From assembly GCA_003646415.1 (NCBI GenBank), contig QNFS01000003.1, positions 1 to 38,865 on the forward strand: a stretch of 38,865 bases of DNA. The letters run 5' to 3'. Below are positions 10,517 through 20,692 of the stretch, piece by piece. The translations under genes and the position numbers were made by a program. Positions within the stretch are counted from its first letter, which is position 1; every line of letters starts with the position of its first letter. Source of the stretch: Gammaproteobacteria bacterium. Its GTDB lineage: Bacteria > Pseudomonadota > Gammaproteobacteria > Pseudomonadales > Halieaceae. The notes beneath the pieces were generated by a model. That model was not told the origin of the DNA. It did not search any database and saw nothing but the letters and a program-made list of their open reading frames with translations.

Positions 10517-12482
10517 GTAAAGCCTCCCGGCCGGAAACACGCGCCGCACTGCGCTGGCGCCGATAACGCTTGTCCAGTGCGGTGGTAAATGCACCCAGGC
10601 CCATAAGAATGGCCCCCAGCCACATCCAGCGCACCATCGGCTTATAGTGCAAGCGCATGGCCCATGCGCCATCCTGGCCGATGGGCTCACCCATAGCCAC
10701 ATACAAGTCCCGAAACAGGCCGGCATCGATAGCGGCTTCGGTCATTACCGAGCCGGTGGCGAGGTAGCGGCGTTTCTGCGGCGCCAGGCTGGCGACCAGT
10801 TGTCCGTCGCGCAGCACCTCGAAGCGCGCCTCATCGGCTACAAAGTTGGGGCCGCGCACTGGCGCCAGTTCAATAAAGTGAAACTCATAACCGGCCAGCA
10901 CCTTACTGTCACCCGGACTCATTTTCAGGTCGTGCTCGATATTGTACTGACTGGTGGCCACAATGCCGGTCACACACGCAGCAAAGCCCAGGTGAGCCAA
11001 AAACATGCCCCAGTAGCTGGGCGTCACCCGGCGCAGCCCCCTGGTGAGACTGGCGGCGCTGCGCACCCGATACCACAGATCCTTGAGAAGGCCCAGCACC
11101 AGCCAGGCTGACAACACCACCGCCAGGGCGACCCATGTGTTGTAGTGCTCTCCCAACAGCGGGAAGGTGACGCCGCAAATCAGTGCGGCAACAGCCGGCA
11201 CGCCCAGTTCCGCTCGCCAGCGCTGCGGTGAGTCGCTCTTCCAGCGAGAGACCGGCCCCAGGCCCATAAAGGGCACCAGCAAGGCCATCAACGGCACAAA
11301 CACGGCGTTGAAATACGGCGGACCCACGGAATATTTGCCCTGCCCCAGCGCGTCCATGATCAGGGGAAAGAGTGTGCCGAATAATACGGTCAGGGTGGCC
11401 ACCAGGAAAAACACGTTGTTCAACAGCAACAGGGTTTCACGGGACACCCAGGCGAAACCGACCCGACTGCTCACCGCCGGCGCCCTGAAGGCGTACAGGA
11501 CAAGAGAACCGCCCACCACCACCGCCAGGAACAACAGGATGAAAAGCCCTCTGGCCGGATCTGTGGCGAAAGCATGCACGGAGGTGAGAACACCCGAGCG
11601 CACCATAAAGGTACCCAGCAGGCTCAGGGAAAAGGCGAAGATGGCCAGCAACAGCGTCCAGCTCTTGAACAGGCCGCGCTTCTCGGTAACAGCCAGGGAG
11701 TGTAGCAGTGCGGTGCCGGCCAGCCAGGGCATAAAGGAGGCGTTTTCAACCGGATCCCAGAACCACCAGCCGCCCCAACCCAGTTCATAATAGGCCCACC
11801 AGCTGCCGAGCATGATACCCAGGCTGAGAAAGCCCCAGGCCACATTGGTCCAGGGCCGCGACCAGCGCGCCCAGGATGCATCCAGGCGACCACCCAGCAA
11901 GGCCGCGATAGCGAAGGCGAAAGCTACGGAAAAGCCCACATAGCCCATATACAGAAGTGGCGGATGAATGATCAACCCGGGGTCCTGCAGCAGTGGATTG
12001 AGATCATTGCCATCGGCTGGCGCGCCGGGCAACAGACGTTCAAACGGGTTGGAGGTCAACAGGGAAAATGAGATAAAACCGACGCCCACCGCTCCCATTA
12101 CCGACAGCACACGGGACAATACCAGTAATGGCAGCTGCGAACTGAACAGGGCCACCGCTGATGTCCACAGGCACAGTATCAGAGCCCACAGCAATAAAGA
12201 GCCCTCGTGGTTACCCCATAGTGCGGAAAACTTGTAAATGGGAGGCAACAGGCTATTGCTGTTGGCCGCCACCACCTTCACCGAAAAATCATCCTGCAGA
12301 AAGGCGATGCTCAGGCAGGTGAAGCTGATACCAACAAAAACCAGCAGACCGATGGCCAGGCCGGGCGCCACTGCCATGGCCGCTGTATTGCGCTGCCAGG
12401 CGCCCCAGGCGGGAACCACCGCCAGAATCACGGCCAGGCACAGAGCCAGAATCAGGGCGAAGTGCCCGATCTCCGGAATCAT
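10506..12482 (-). CDS. ccmF: Heme lyase CcmF
   Basis: 658 aa, the usual size for this large multi-pass protein with about 15 membrane segments. The tryptophan-rich WWD heme-handling motif is [20 protein letters not shown] (about residues 236-252), and the conserved Pro/His region [12 protein letters not shown] lies near residue 173. A large periplasmic loop near the C-terminus ([24 protein letters not shown]) precedes a final helix. CcmF joins heme from holo-CcmE to the CXXCH cysteines of apocytochrome c. It starts at ATG overlapping the ccmE stop (ATGA). Confidence 0.97.
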   Translation of the reverse strand: MIPEIGHFALILALCLAVILAVVPAWGAWQRNTAAMAVAPGLAIGLLVFVGISFTCLSIAFLQDDFSVKVVAANSNSLLPPIYKFSALWGNHEGSLLLWALILCLWTSAVALFSSQLPLLVLSRVLSVMGAVGVGFISFSLLTSNPFERLLPGAPADGNDLNPLLQDPGLIIHPPLLYMGYVGFSVAFAFAIAALLGGRLDASWARWSRPWTNVAWGFLSLGIMLGSWWAYYELGWGGWWFWDPVENASFMPWLAGTALLHSLAVTEKRGLFKSWTLLLAIFAFSLSLLGTFMVRSGVLTSVHAFATDPARGLFILLFLAVVVGGSLVLYAFRAPAVSSRVGFAWVSRETLLLLNNVFFLVATLTVLFGTLFPLIMDALGQGKYSVGPPYFNAVFVPLMALLVPFMGLGPVSRWKSDSPQRWRAELGVPAVAALICGVTFPLLGEHYNTWVALAVVLSAWLVLGLLKDLWYRVRSAASLTRGLRRVTPSYWGMFLAHLGFAACVTGIVATSQYNIEHDLKMSPGDSKVLAGYEFHFIELAPVRGPNFVADEARFEVLRDGQLVASLAPQKRRYLATGSVMTEAAIDAGLFRDLYVAMGEPIGQDGAWAMRLHYKPMVRWMWLGAILMGLGAFTTALDKRYRRQRSAARVSGREALHGA

Positions 12483-12928
12483 TTGGCATTGCCTTTCTCA
12501 TCGTAGCCGGATTTCTCCAGCGCGTCGGCGACCTCCGGCGGCATATAGTTTTCATCGTGCTTGGCCAGCACTTCAGACGCCTGTAACACACCCTCTTCAT
12601 TCAACACGCCGGATGCCACCGCACCCTGCCCCTCGCCGAACAGATCCGGCAGAATACCCTCATAAACCACCGGCACTGTGGCCTCGTAATCGGTGAGTTC
12701 AAAGCGCACCGCCAGACTGTTATCACTGCGTTGCACACTGCCATCCACCACCATTCCGCCCACTCGAATCGGCTGGCCGACTGGCGCATTGCCCGCGGCA
12801 ATTTCCGCCGGGGGAAAGAACAAATTGATATTGCCACTGAGGGCGTACACCACCAGGCCGATAGCGGCGCTGGAGAACAGCACCACAAACAGCACCAGGT
12901 AGAGTCTCTGCTTCCTTATTGGGTGCAT
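12479..12928 (-). CDS. ccmE: Heme chaperone CcmE
   Basis: 149 aa. A short cytoplasmic tail and one membrane segment ([21 protein letters not shown]) lead into the periplasmic OB-fold ([35 protein letters not shown]). The heme-binding His124 is in the family motif [13 protein letters not shown]. CcmE takes heme from CcmC covalently and passes it to CcmF. It overlaps ccmD upstream and ccmF downstream by single codons. Confidence 0.97.
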   Translation of the reverse strand: MHPIRKQRLYLVLFVVLFSSAAIGLVVYALSGNINLFFPPAEIAAGNAPVGQPIRVGGMVVDGSVQRSDNSLAVRFELTDYEATVPVVYEGILPDLFGEGQGAVASGVLNEEGVLQASEVLAKHDENYMPPEVADALEKSGYDEKGNAK

Positions 12929-13128
12929 CAGGCTTCCTCTTTACTACTGTTGGGACCACCGCGTGACCGCTTCAGTTCCCCGGCCAACTGTCGCAGAAAT
13001 TTTTTGCGGCGGCGCCCGGGGGCGACAAGAATCGCCGCAATCACCAGGGTGGTAATCAGGTAAGCGCTCCAGACAAAGGCGCCGTGGCCGTCCATAGTGA
13101 GCAGCGCGTTGAAACTGTCAAAGTACAT
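12928..13128 (-). CDS. ccmD: Heme exporter protein CcmD
   Basis: 66 aa. It has a short N-terminus ([26 protein letters not shown]), one membrane helix ([13 protein letters not shown]) and a basic C-terminal tail ([20 protein letters not shown]). That is the standard plan for CcmD, which helps release holo-CcmE from the CcmABC complex. Assignment rests on this plan plus its exact place between ccmC and ccmE, with one-base overlaps at both ends. Confidence 0.9.
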   Translation of the reverse strand: MYFDSFNALLTMDGHGAFVWSAYLITTLVIAAILVAPGRRRKKFLRQLAGELKRSRGGPNSSKEEA

Positions 13129-13874
13129 CAGACGGATTTCCCGGCCAGCGCGAGTTTTTTGACCCAGCTGGTTCTGGCCCCACGCTGCAGCAGTTCAGCA
13201 CGCATATTCATCAACAGGCAGCAGGTAAATAATGCATAAAATGACACAATCATCAGCAGCAAGGGGTACAGCATGCTGGTATCAATAGTGGAGTCGCCGG
13301 TAAACTTGATCGAGGCCGGCTGGTGCAAGCTGTACCACCAGTCCACCGATTTATAAATGATGGGGATATTCACCATGCCCACCAGGCATAATACGGCACA
13401 GGCTTTGCCCGCCGCCTCTTTGTTATCAAACGCCTCGTACAGGGCGATGACGCCCAGGTATAAAAATAGCAGGATCAACATGGAGGTGATGCGGGCATCC
13501 CACACCCACCAGGTACCCCAGGTCGGCTTGCCCCAGATAGCCCCGGTAATCAGTGCGATAAACGTCAGTGCGGCGCCGACAGATGCGGCGGATCTCATGG
13601 CCACGTCGGCCATTTTCATTTTCCAGATCAGGTTGATGGCTCCGGCGATAGCCATCACGTAATAACCGGCCAGGGCCACGACTGCCGCCGGCACATGGAT
13701 ATAGATGATGCGGTAGCTATTACCCTGGCGAAAATCCGGCGCGGTAAACAGCAGGCTCCAGGCCAGCCCCACCGCAAGGGCCACCAGCGTAATGGGCAGC
13801 AACCAGCGCAGGATGACGCCGGAAATGGAGTACAGCCAGGGGGGGGAACCGAGTTTATGGAAGAAGGACCACAT
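13128..13874 (-). CDS. ccmC: Heme transport protein CcmC
   Basis: 248 aa with six membrane helices. The WWD motif is WGTWWVWDARITS (about residues 120-131). The two conserved periplasmic histidines fall at His60 (IYIHVPAA) and His184 (YSLHQPAS), the same positions known as heme ligands in E. coli CcmC. It presents heme to CcmE. The ATG is separated from ccmB by 78 bases, the only real gap inside the ccm operon, and that gap holds a promoter-like sequence. Codons 10-12 contain a run of eight C residues. Confidence 0.97.
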   Translation of the reverse strand: MWSFFHKLGSPPWLYSISGVILRWLLPITLVALAVGLAWSLLFTAPDFRQGNSYRIIYIHVPAAVVALAGYYVMAIAGAINLIWKMKMADVAMRSAASVGAALTFIALITGAIWGKPTWGTWWVWDARITSMLILLFLYLGVIALYEAFDNKEAAGKACAVLCLVGMVNIPIIYKSVDWWYSLHQPASIKFTGDSTIDTSMLYPLLLMIVSFYALFTCCLLMNMRAELLQRGARTSWVKKLALAGKSV

Positions 13875-13884
13875 AGCGGCGGCA

Positions 13885-13912
13885 ATTATACAGTGAGGGG
13901 AGCGCTGGACAA
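13885..13912 (-). promoter_or_regulatory. Possible internal promoter before ccmC
   Basis: In the 78-base gap between ccmB and ccmC, the minus strand reads TTGTCC, 16 bases, TATAAT, with the -10 ending 11 bases before the ccmC ATG. The -10 is perfect and the -35 is a fair match. The short distance would give an almost leaderless message for ccmC, so the call is tentative. Confidence 0.4.
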
Positions 13913-13952
13913 CTGAAACTCCAGTTTGTGCTTGATTTGGATCATGATGTAG

Positions 13953-14639
13953 TCAGGCATCGATACTAATCCTCAGCCCGGCGGCGATGGCCAGAGGCGC
14001 CAGGGCGATGGCCAGGCACAGCATCGCGCCCAGGATCGCCAGGTAGGGGCCCGCCGGCACACCGGTCACCGCGGCCTTGACCGCCGCGCTGCCAAAGATC
14101 AGCACCGGCATATACAGGGGCAGGATCAGCAGGGAAATCAACATGCCGCCGCGTTTCAGGCCCACCGTGAGCGCGGCGCCAATACAACCCACCAGGCTCA
14201 ACACACCGGTACCCAGCAGCAGGGTGAGCACCAGGGTACCCACCGCACTACCCGGCAGATTGAGCATCAGGGCGAATACCGGCGACACCAGCGCCAGCAA
14301 TAAACCGGTAATCAACCAATGGGCACCGATATAGGCCAGCACCGAGATAAACAGCGGCTGCGGCGCCAGCAGTAATTGCTCCAGACTGCCGTCTTCGAAA
14401 TCGCTGCGAAATACCGCATCAGAGGTCAGCAGGTTGGACAGCAGGGCGATGATCCACAGGATACCGGGCGCGAAGCCCGCCAGCTGGTCCGGTGCGGGTC
14501 CCAGGCCAAGCGGAAACAGGGCAACCACCATGGCGAAAAACAACAGGGGGTTGCCGATTTCGATGGGGCGGCGCACGGCCAGCACCAGTTGGCGGCGCAA
14601 CAGGCGCGCACAGAATTGCAGGCTGCCAGGCGGATTCAC
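13953..14639 (-). CDS. ccmB: Heme exporter membrane protein CcmB
   Basis: 228 aa, six predicted membrane helices, standard CcmB length. The N-terminal segment LRRQLVLAVRRPIEIGNPLLFFAMVVALFPLGLGPAP and the central DAVFRSDFEDGSLEQLLLAP are typical of the family. It forms the membrane part of the CcmAB ABC transporter, which drives release of holo-CcmE from CcmC. The start is GTG, overlapping the ccmA stop as GTGA. Confidence 0.95.
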   Translation of the reverse strand: MNPPGSLQFCARLLRRQLVLAVRRPIEIGNPLLFFAMVVALFPLGLGPAPDQLAGFAPGILWIIALLSNLLTSDAVFRSDFEDGSLEQLLLAPQPLFISVLAYIGAHWLITGLLLALVSPVFALMLNLPGSAVGTLVLTLLLGTGVLSLVGCIGAALTVGLKRGGMLISLLILPLYMPVLIFGSAAVKAAVTGVPAGPYLAILGAMLCLAIALAPLAIAAGLRISIDA

Positions 14640-15241
14640 GACACCATGCCTTCAGCCAGATTCAGGAACCGAATCTCGTAATTCACCTGCAGGGCCTGGT
14701 GGGACGTCATCACCACGGCGCCACCAGCCTCCACATGCCGTACCAGCAAGGCCTCCAACTCGAGCACACCAGTCTTGTCGATGGCGGCAAAGGGTTCATC
14801 CAACAGCCACAAAGGGCACTGCGACAGGTAGAGTCGCGCCAGATTCACCCGCCGGTGCTGGCCTGCAGACAGGGCGTGACTCGGTACATCCTCATAGCCA
14901 TACAGTCCCACTTTAGCCAACGCTATTTCGATCTGCTCATCGCTGTACTGGCCCTCCCCGGCCACATGCCAAGCCAGGTTCTCCCGCGGGGTCAACAGTG
15001 CTTTCACGGCGGGATGGTGCCCCAGGTACAGCAGTGCTGTATGGCGTGACACGCGCCCATCGAAGCCATAGCGCGACAGGCCGGTGAGAATCCGGATCAG
15101 GCTGGTCTTGCCGGCGCCATTGGGTCCTTCAATCTGTAGCAAGTGACCCGGAAGAACCTCAAAAGACAGATCCTGAAACAACTCCCGCCCGCCCCGCTCC
15201 AGGGAAATGGAATGAGCCGCCAGCAGTGGTGTGCCAGGCAC
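14636..15241 (-). CDS. ccmA: Heme exporter ATPase CcmA
   Basis: 201 aa, the small ABC ATPase size expected for CcmA. Walker A is EGPNGAGKTSL, the signature is LSAGQHRRVNLARL, and Walker B is LWLLDEPFAAID; the switch histidine lies in VVMTSHQ. It energises the CcmABCD complex. The start is GTG, and its first base is the last base of the ttcA stop (TAGTG). The whole ccm operon therefore appears translationally joined to ttcA. Confidence 0.96.
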   Translation of the reverse strand: MPGTPLLAAHSISLERGGRELFQDLSFEVLPGHLLQIEGPNGAGKTSLIRILTGLSRYGFDGRVSRHTALLYLGHHPAVKALLTPRENLAWHVAGEGQYSDEQIEIALAKVGLYGYEDVPSHALSAGQHRRVNLARLYLSQCPLWLLDEPFAAIDKTGVLELEALLVRHVEAGGAVVMTSHQALQVNYEIRFLNLAEGMVS

Positions 15242-16119
15242 TAGAGCTCAACCATCTGGATCGCAGGAATATGCAGATCCGTATCCCGCTCTACCCGGAG
15301 GCTGTCAAAATCAAACAACTTGCTATCGCCCAGCTGGGAGGGTGACACATTGCGGATACTGCGAAAAATGGTCTCGGTGCGCCCCGGGTACTCCCGCTCC
15401 CATTCGGCCAGCATTTTCTTGATCCGCACCCGCTGCAGGTGGTCCTGGGAGCCACACAGGTTGCAGGGAATAATCGGATAAGCCTTGTATCGGGCGAATG
15501 TGGCCAGGTCTTTCTCCTTGCAATAGGCCAGCGGGCGGATCACCACATTCTTTCTGTCATCGCTGAGCAGTTTGGGCGGCATGGCCTTGAGGCTGCCATT
15601 GAAGAACATATTGAGAAACAGTGTCTCGACGATATCATCCCGATGGTGGCCCAGGGCGATCTTGTTGGCGCCCAGCTCCTGGGCGAATCCATACAGGCTG
15701 CCCCGGCGCAGGCGGGAACACAGGCCACAGGTGGTTTTGCCCTCTGGCACCACCTCTTGCACAATGCTGTAGGTGTCCTTTTCCAATATGTAGAAGGGAA
15801 TATCCAGGCTCGACAGGTACCTGGGCAGCACTTCCTCGGGAAAACCCGGCTGTTTCTGGTCCAGGTTAACAGCGACCAGCTCAAAATCCACCGGGGCGCT
15901 ACTACGCAGGTTGATCAGGATATCCAGCATGCCGTAGGAATCCTTGCCGCCGGACAGGCAAACCATCACCTTGTCGCCGTGCTCGATCATGTTGTAATCG
16001 CTGAGGGCATTGCCCACATTGCGCCGCAAGCGCTTTTGCAGCTTATTAAACTCGGTTCTTTCTTTACGGGAAAGCTCTGGCACGACAAATCTACGCTTAG
16101 TCATTGATGCGGCGGGCAT
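15241..16119 (-). CDS. ttcA: tRNA 2-thiocytidine(32) synthetase TtcA
   Basis: 292 aa. It carries the PP-loop ATP pyrophosphatase motif SGGKDS (residues 56-61) and two CXXC pairs, CGLC (131-134) and CNLC (219-222), which hold the [4Fe-4S] cluster used for thiolation of C32 in some tRNAs. [16 protein letters not shown] is the family signature. Two starts are possible: the ATG at 16119 ([11 protein letters not shown]) or the one five codons later (MTKRRF). It is divergent from mdh across about 150 bases and directly upstream of ccmA. Confidence 0.96.
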   Translation of the reverse strand: MPAASMTKRRFVVPELSRKERTEFNKLQKRLRRNVGNALSDYNMIEHGDKVMVCLSGGKDSYGMLDILINLRSSAPVDFELVAVNLDQKQPGFPEEVLPRYLSSLDIPFYILEKDTYSIVQEVVPEGKTTCGLCSRLRRGSLYGFAQELGANKIALGHHRDDIVETLFLNMFFNGSLKAMPPKLLSDDRKNVVIRPLAYCKEKDLATFARYKAYPIIPCNLCGSQDHLQRVRIKKMLAEWEREYPGRTETIFRSIRNVSPSQLGDSKLFDFDSLRVERDTDLHIPAIQMVEL

Positions 16120-16156
16120 TTTACTCGTTTGTCTCTGACCTAGTCCAGCACCCTAT

Positions 16157-16200
16157 GGAGGCACGAATCTCGACCATAGTCGAGGCTCCCTTGTTTTTTA
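16157..16200 (+). terminator. Terminator-like hairpin in the mdh leader
   Basis: CTCGAC-CATA-GTCGAG is a perfect six-pair stem with a four-base loop, closed further out by GGAG/CTCC and followed on the plus strand by CTTGTTTTTTA. It has the shape of a Rho-independent terminator. No plus-strand gene lies upstream, since ttcA runs the other way. It could stop transcripts running antisense through ttcA, or act as an attenuator for mdh if the mdh promoter lies upstream of it. Confidence 0.5.
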
Positions 16201-16266
16201 TGTTGAATCCCACCACAATGTGCGCCGAAAAAACCATTCCACACCACCCTCGAGGAACCTATCCCG

Positions 16267-17247
<981 letters not shown>

Positions 17248-17269
17248 ACAGCGCCCTGAAAGCAGGTAG

Positions 17270-17307
17270 TGGGGTCCGGGTAATTTTACGCGGGCCCCAT
17301 TTTTTTA
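17270..17307 (+). terminator. Rho-independent terminator after mdh
   Basis: TGGGGTCC pairs with GGGCCCCA (one G-T pair) around an 14-base loop, followed directly by seven to eight T residues. The tetR gene starts 13 bases further on, so its promoter must overlap this terminator or it depends on readthrough. Confidence 0.8.
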
Positions 17308-17319
17308 GTATAAGAAGCC

Positions 17320-17943
17320 ATGAACGAAGAAAATATTCCAAAAAGTTACCATCACGGCAACCTGCGCCCCGAGTTACTTGATACAGCTATCACACAATTA
17401 CGCCAGGGCGGGGCGGAAGATCTCAGCCTGCGCGCCCTGGCCCGGGCCATCGGCGTATCACAAACTGCTCCCTACCGACACTTCGCGGACAAGGGTGAAC
17501 TGCTGGCGGCCATGGCTACCTATGGCTACCATGAACTGTTAACGGCCTTGCGCCAGGCAGGTGTTGCCGCCGGGGATTCCCCCACAGACCAATTGGTCGC
17601 CTTCGCCCACGCCTATGTTGACTATGCTGCCAACAATCCGCAATTGTTCAAGCTGATGTTCGGCCCGACGGTACAACCGGCGACAAAGTATCCGGAACTG
17701 CGTGAGGCCAGCCGTGAAACCTTTCAACTGGTCCAGGAAATCCTGCACCGGGGCATCCAAATGGGGCTGTTCCAGGGTATCGACGATCTCCCCTATCTGA
17801 CCAACGCCGCCTGGTCCAGTATCTACGGCCTGGCCACCCTGCGCGTCGACACCCCCGACCTGTTCGAGCGCCATATCGACCTGCGGCGCCAGGTGGATTT
17901 GGGTGTGCATACTTTTATTGCCGGTATCAGTACTACGCCTTAA
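17320..17943 (+). CDS. TetR-family transcriptional regulator
   Basis: 207 aa. The N-terminus has [18 protein letters not shown] followed by the helix-turn-helix [32 protein letters not shown] (about residues 35-66), a clear TetR DNA-binding domain. The C-terminal ligand domain ([26 protein letters not shown]) fits the subgroup with the YxHG start and a WHG-type C-terminal domain. The ligand and target are unknown. No efflux or catabolic gene is adjacent on its strand; the nearest neighbours are mdh and the convergent ABC permease. It could act on a distant operon or on itself. Confidence 0.9.
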   Translation: MNEENIPKSYHHGNLRPELLDTAITQLRQGGAEDLSLRALARAIGVSQTAPYRHFADKGELLAAMATYGYHELLTALRQAGVAAGDSPTDQLVAFAHAYVDYAANNPQLFKLMFGPTVQPATKYPELREASRETFQLVQEILHRGIQMGLFQGIDDLPYLTNAAWSSIYGLATLRVDTPDLFERHIDLRRQVDLGVHTFIAGISTTP

Positions 17944-18008
17944 CCGCTGTTAGATCGAGTTGGCGACCCTCCTATCGATCTTAGAATCGTTTGTAGGCTA
18001 AAATGGGA

Positions 18009-18192
18009 GGATCGGCGGGTGGCCAGAGTCTGGGCTGTAGGCCATGTTTAGGCTTCTGGTCATTTTCGGGAGCTTTCGGCGAGGACTGTCTGAGTCCCGA
18101 TTTTTGCGCAGCAAAAATGGTCGAGTTCCGCAGCCGCCCGAAAATGACCAGAAGCCTATGGCCGTGCCCAGACTCTGGCCAGCCGCTGATCC
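18009..18192. repeat. Large hairpin repeat between convergent genes
   Basis: The 274 bases between tetR and the permease hold one long imperfect palindrome. Outer arms GGATCGGCGGGTGGCCAG and the complement of CTGGCCAGCCGCTGATCC match at 16 of 18 positions. The arms continue inward (AGAGTCTGGGC, GGCTTCTGGTCATTTTCGGG) and the centre ends in CGATTTTTGC-GCA-GCAAAAATGGTCG. It contains no plausible gene. The segment GTCTGGGC(T)ACGGCCATAGGCTT also occurs in the hairpin at 23321-23379, so it belongs to a repeat family. Lying between two convergent genes, it could also end transcription in both directions. Confidence 0.75.
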
Positions 18193-18217
18193 GGCGAACC
18201 TGGCACGACCCAATTAA

Positions 18218-20692
18218 TCAAAGCTCGCGCAACAAAGCCAGCGGTGGGCTGGAAACCACCTTGCGGCAACTGTAAACACCCAGGCCGCCAATCAACACCA
18301 TGCCCGAACCAATCCCCACAGGCCAGACCCAGGGCGATGGTGAATAACTCATATCCATCACCCAGGACTGCAACATATAAACTGATAATTCCGCGGCAAC
18401 CGTGGCCAACAGCCCAGCAAACAGGCCCAGCGTGGCAAACTCGATCAATAGCCCACCCAGAATCAGGCTACGCCGCGCCCCCAGGGCCCGCAGTATCGCA
18501 CTTTCGTGCATACGGGCATCCACACTGGCCTGCACCCCGGCAACGAGGACCAGACCACCGGCAGCGAGTATTACCCCCAGCACCAGCTCAATAGCCGCGG
18601 ACACCTGATTGACGATGACGCGAATCTGCTCGACCACAATATCCATCTCGATCACCGTCACCGTGGGAAAACGGCGAATAAAACGATTGAGGAATACCTT
18701 GTCTGTCTGCTCCAGGTAGAAACTGGTCATAAACGTAGCCGGGTAGGGAGCCAATAATCGCGGCGGGAAAATCAGGAAGAAATTGGGACGCATGGACTGC
18801 CAGTCCAGATCGCGGATACTGCTCACGGTCGCCTCAAGTGGCTCAGCCCCCACCAGGAAGCCCACCCTGTCACCCAGTTCGATACCAAGGCGCTGCGCGA
18901 ACCCCTGCTCCAGTGAAACCAGCGCTTCGTCAGAATCGACAGGCCACCATTGCCCGGACAACAACCGGTTATCAGCGGGAAGAGAATCAGACCAGGTGAA
19001 ATTGGATTCCCGTTGTCGCCTGCCCGGCTGCACATCGTCGGTGCGAGGTAATTCCACGCCGTTGACAGACATAATGCGCCCTCGAATCATCGGATAAAGC
19101 GCCTCACTGGAAATATTTTCCTCGCGCAACATCTGGTCTAGCGACTGCAACTCCTGTGGTCCGATATTGATCATGAAGTGGTTGGGCGCATCCGCTGGCA
19201 GCTGCGTCTGCCACTCATCGATCAGCGAAGTGCGCAGCAGCAACAAGACCAGCAGCAACATGATGGCCATGGCGAAAATTACCACCTGTAATGCATTGGC
19301 CGTACCACGGCGCTGCAGGCCCGCCAGGGCCAGCCGCCAGATACTGCCTGCACTCATTCCAACCAGGCGACCACCCTTGAGCAGGGTCAGCGCCAGGCCG
19401 AGGCCAAGTACCACGGTGATAGCCAGGCCCGCCAGTACCGCCAGGGTGAGTTTCCAGTCCTGGCTGTACCACCACATAAGCAGCGTTACCGCCAACAGCC
19501 CGACACTGTAATCCGCCAGCGTGCGGATATTTTGGTTGGGCACATCCCGGCGCAGTACACGCAGAGGGCTGGCCCGCCCCAGCCGGCGCAATGGCGGCCA
19601 GGCGAAACACAACAGGCAGGTCAGGGAGGTGACGCTGCCAATGGCGTAGGGCCTGAAGCTACCGGGGCCCGGCTGGACAGGTAATTGATCTGCAAACAAT
19701 TGAAAAAACAGGGCTTGCATGGCCCACCCCAACAGACACCCGGCGGCAGTTGCCACCACACCCAGCAGCAGCAAACTGCTGCCATACAGGCGATTTACCG
19801 TCCCGGAAGTTGCCCCCAGACTTTTCATGATCGCCACGTAGTCGTTGTGGCGTTCGCTGAAGCGCCGCGCCGCCAGGGCCACGGCGACACCGGCCAGTAC
19901 GACCGCCAGGCTTCCGGCAAGCAACAGGAAACTCTCAGCGCGCTCCAGGGCGCTACCGATGCCCGGTTGCCCCTCGTTTACATCCAGCAGACTCTGGCCG
20001 TCCTGTAATTGCGGTCCAAGCCATTCACTGAATTGGGTGAGTGCGGCGGGCTGGCCCGCATACAACTGTCGATATTCCACCCGACTGCCGGGCTGCACAA
20101 TACCGGTGGCGGGGATATCGTCGTAGTGCATGAGTGCGCGTGGACCAAAGCCGTAGAAAGATGCGCCCTGATCCGGCTCCGAGCGCGCCGCGGCGACCAC
20201 GGTAAAATCCGCCTCACCTATGGTCACCTGCTGCCCTATCGCCACGTCCAGCAAGGGGAACAAACGGGAATCCAGCCAGACTTCCCCTCTGGCAGGCCCC
20301 GACTCTACCGGCCGCACCGCACCAAAAGGCTCGGCACTGTAAGTCAGTTCGCCGCGCAGGGGGTAGGCATCGCTCACCGCTTTGACCGACGCCAGGTACA
20401 TATTGTCCTGCCCGGCGTACACCATGGAGGGAAACACCAGGGTAAGCGCCTGCTGCAGGCCGACTTCCTGCGCCTGTTGTAACCACCGGACGGGCATATC
20501 GCGCCCGCTGCGAACCACTGCGTCCGCGGCGAGAAAACGATGACTCTCCTGTTCCAGGGCACTTTGCAGACGCGTGGTAAACGCACTGATACCCGACACC
20601 ACACCCACCGCAAGCACCAGTGCCATCACCAACACACCCAGTTCACCACCGCGCCAGTCCCGGGCCAGCATTCTTGTGGCTGTCATCGACAT
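18218..20692 (-). CDS. FtsX-like ABC transporter permease (YbbP family)
   Basis: 824 aa, matching the large permease paired with YbbA next to tesA in E. coli. It starts MSMTATRMLARDWRGGELGVLVMALVLAVGVVSGISAFT. A first large periplasmic domain (LESALEQESHRFLAADAVVRSG and on) is followed by four membrane segments (for example LLAGSLAVVLAGVAVALAARRF). Further segments, a second periplasmic domain (NHFMINIGPQELQSLDQML) and C-terminal helices complete it. The FtsX domain occurs twice. Members are thought to move or extract lipophilic substrates at the inner membrane; the substrate here is unknown. The ATG directly follows the stop of the ATPase gene (TGAATG). The permease is intact although its ATPase is broken. 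Confidence 0.9.
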   Translation of the reverse strand: MSMTATRMLARDWRGGELGVLVMALVLAVGVVSGISAFTTRLQSALEQESHRFLAADAVVRSGRDMPVRWLQQAQEVGLQQALTLVFPSMVYAGQDNMYLASVKAVSDAYPLRGELTYSAEPFGAVRPVESGPARGEVWLDSRLFPLLDVAIGQQVTIGEADFTVVAAARSEPDQGASFYGFGPRALMHYDDIPATGIVQPGSRVEYRQLYAGQPAALTQFSEWLGPQLQDGQSLLDVNEGQPGIGSALERAESFLLLAGSLAVVLAGVAVALAARRFSERHNDYVAIMKSLGATSGTVNRLYGSSLLLLGVVATAAGCLLGWAMQALFFQLFADQLPVQPGPGSFRPYAIGSVTSLTCLLCFAWPPLRRLGRASPLRVLRRDVPNQNIRTLADYSVGLLAVTLLMWWYSQDWKLTLAVLAGLAITVVLGLGLALTLLKGGRLVGMSAGSIWRLALAGLQRRGTANALQVVIFAMAIMLLLVLLLLRTSLIDEWQTQLPADAPNHFMINIGPQELQSLDQMLREENISSEALYPMIRGRIMSVNGVELPRTDDVQPGRRQRESNFTWSDSLPADNRLLSGQWWPVDSDEALVSLEQGFAQRLGIELGDRVGFLVGAEPLEATVSSIRDLDWQSMRPNFFLIFPPRLLAPYPATFMTSFYLEQTDKVFLNRFIRRFPTVTVIEMDIVVEQIRVIVNQVSAAIELVLGVILAAGGLVLVAGVQASVDARMHESAILRALGARRSLILGGLLIEFATLGLFAGLLATVAAELSVYMLQSWVMDMSYSPSPWVWPVGIGSGMVLIGGLGVYSCRKVVSSPPLALLREL

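Noticed and set aside
10517-10726. N-terminal extension of CcmG in the ORF track
   Set aside because: It lies wholly inside ccmF and reads as Trp/Cys-rich shadow sequence; the ATG at 10516 has a strong ribosome site and a normal anchor.
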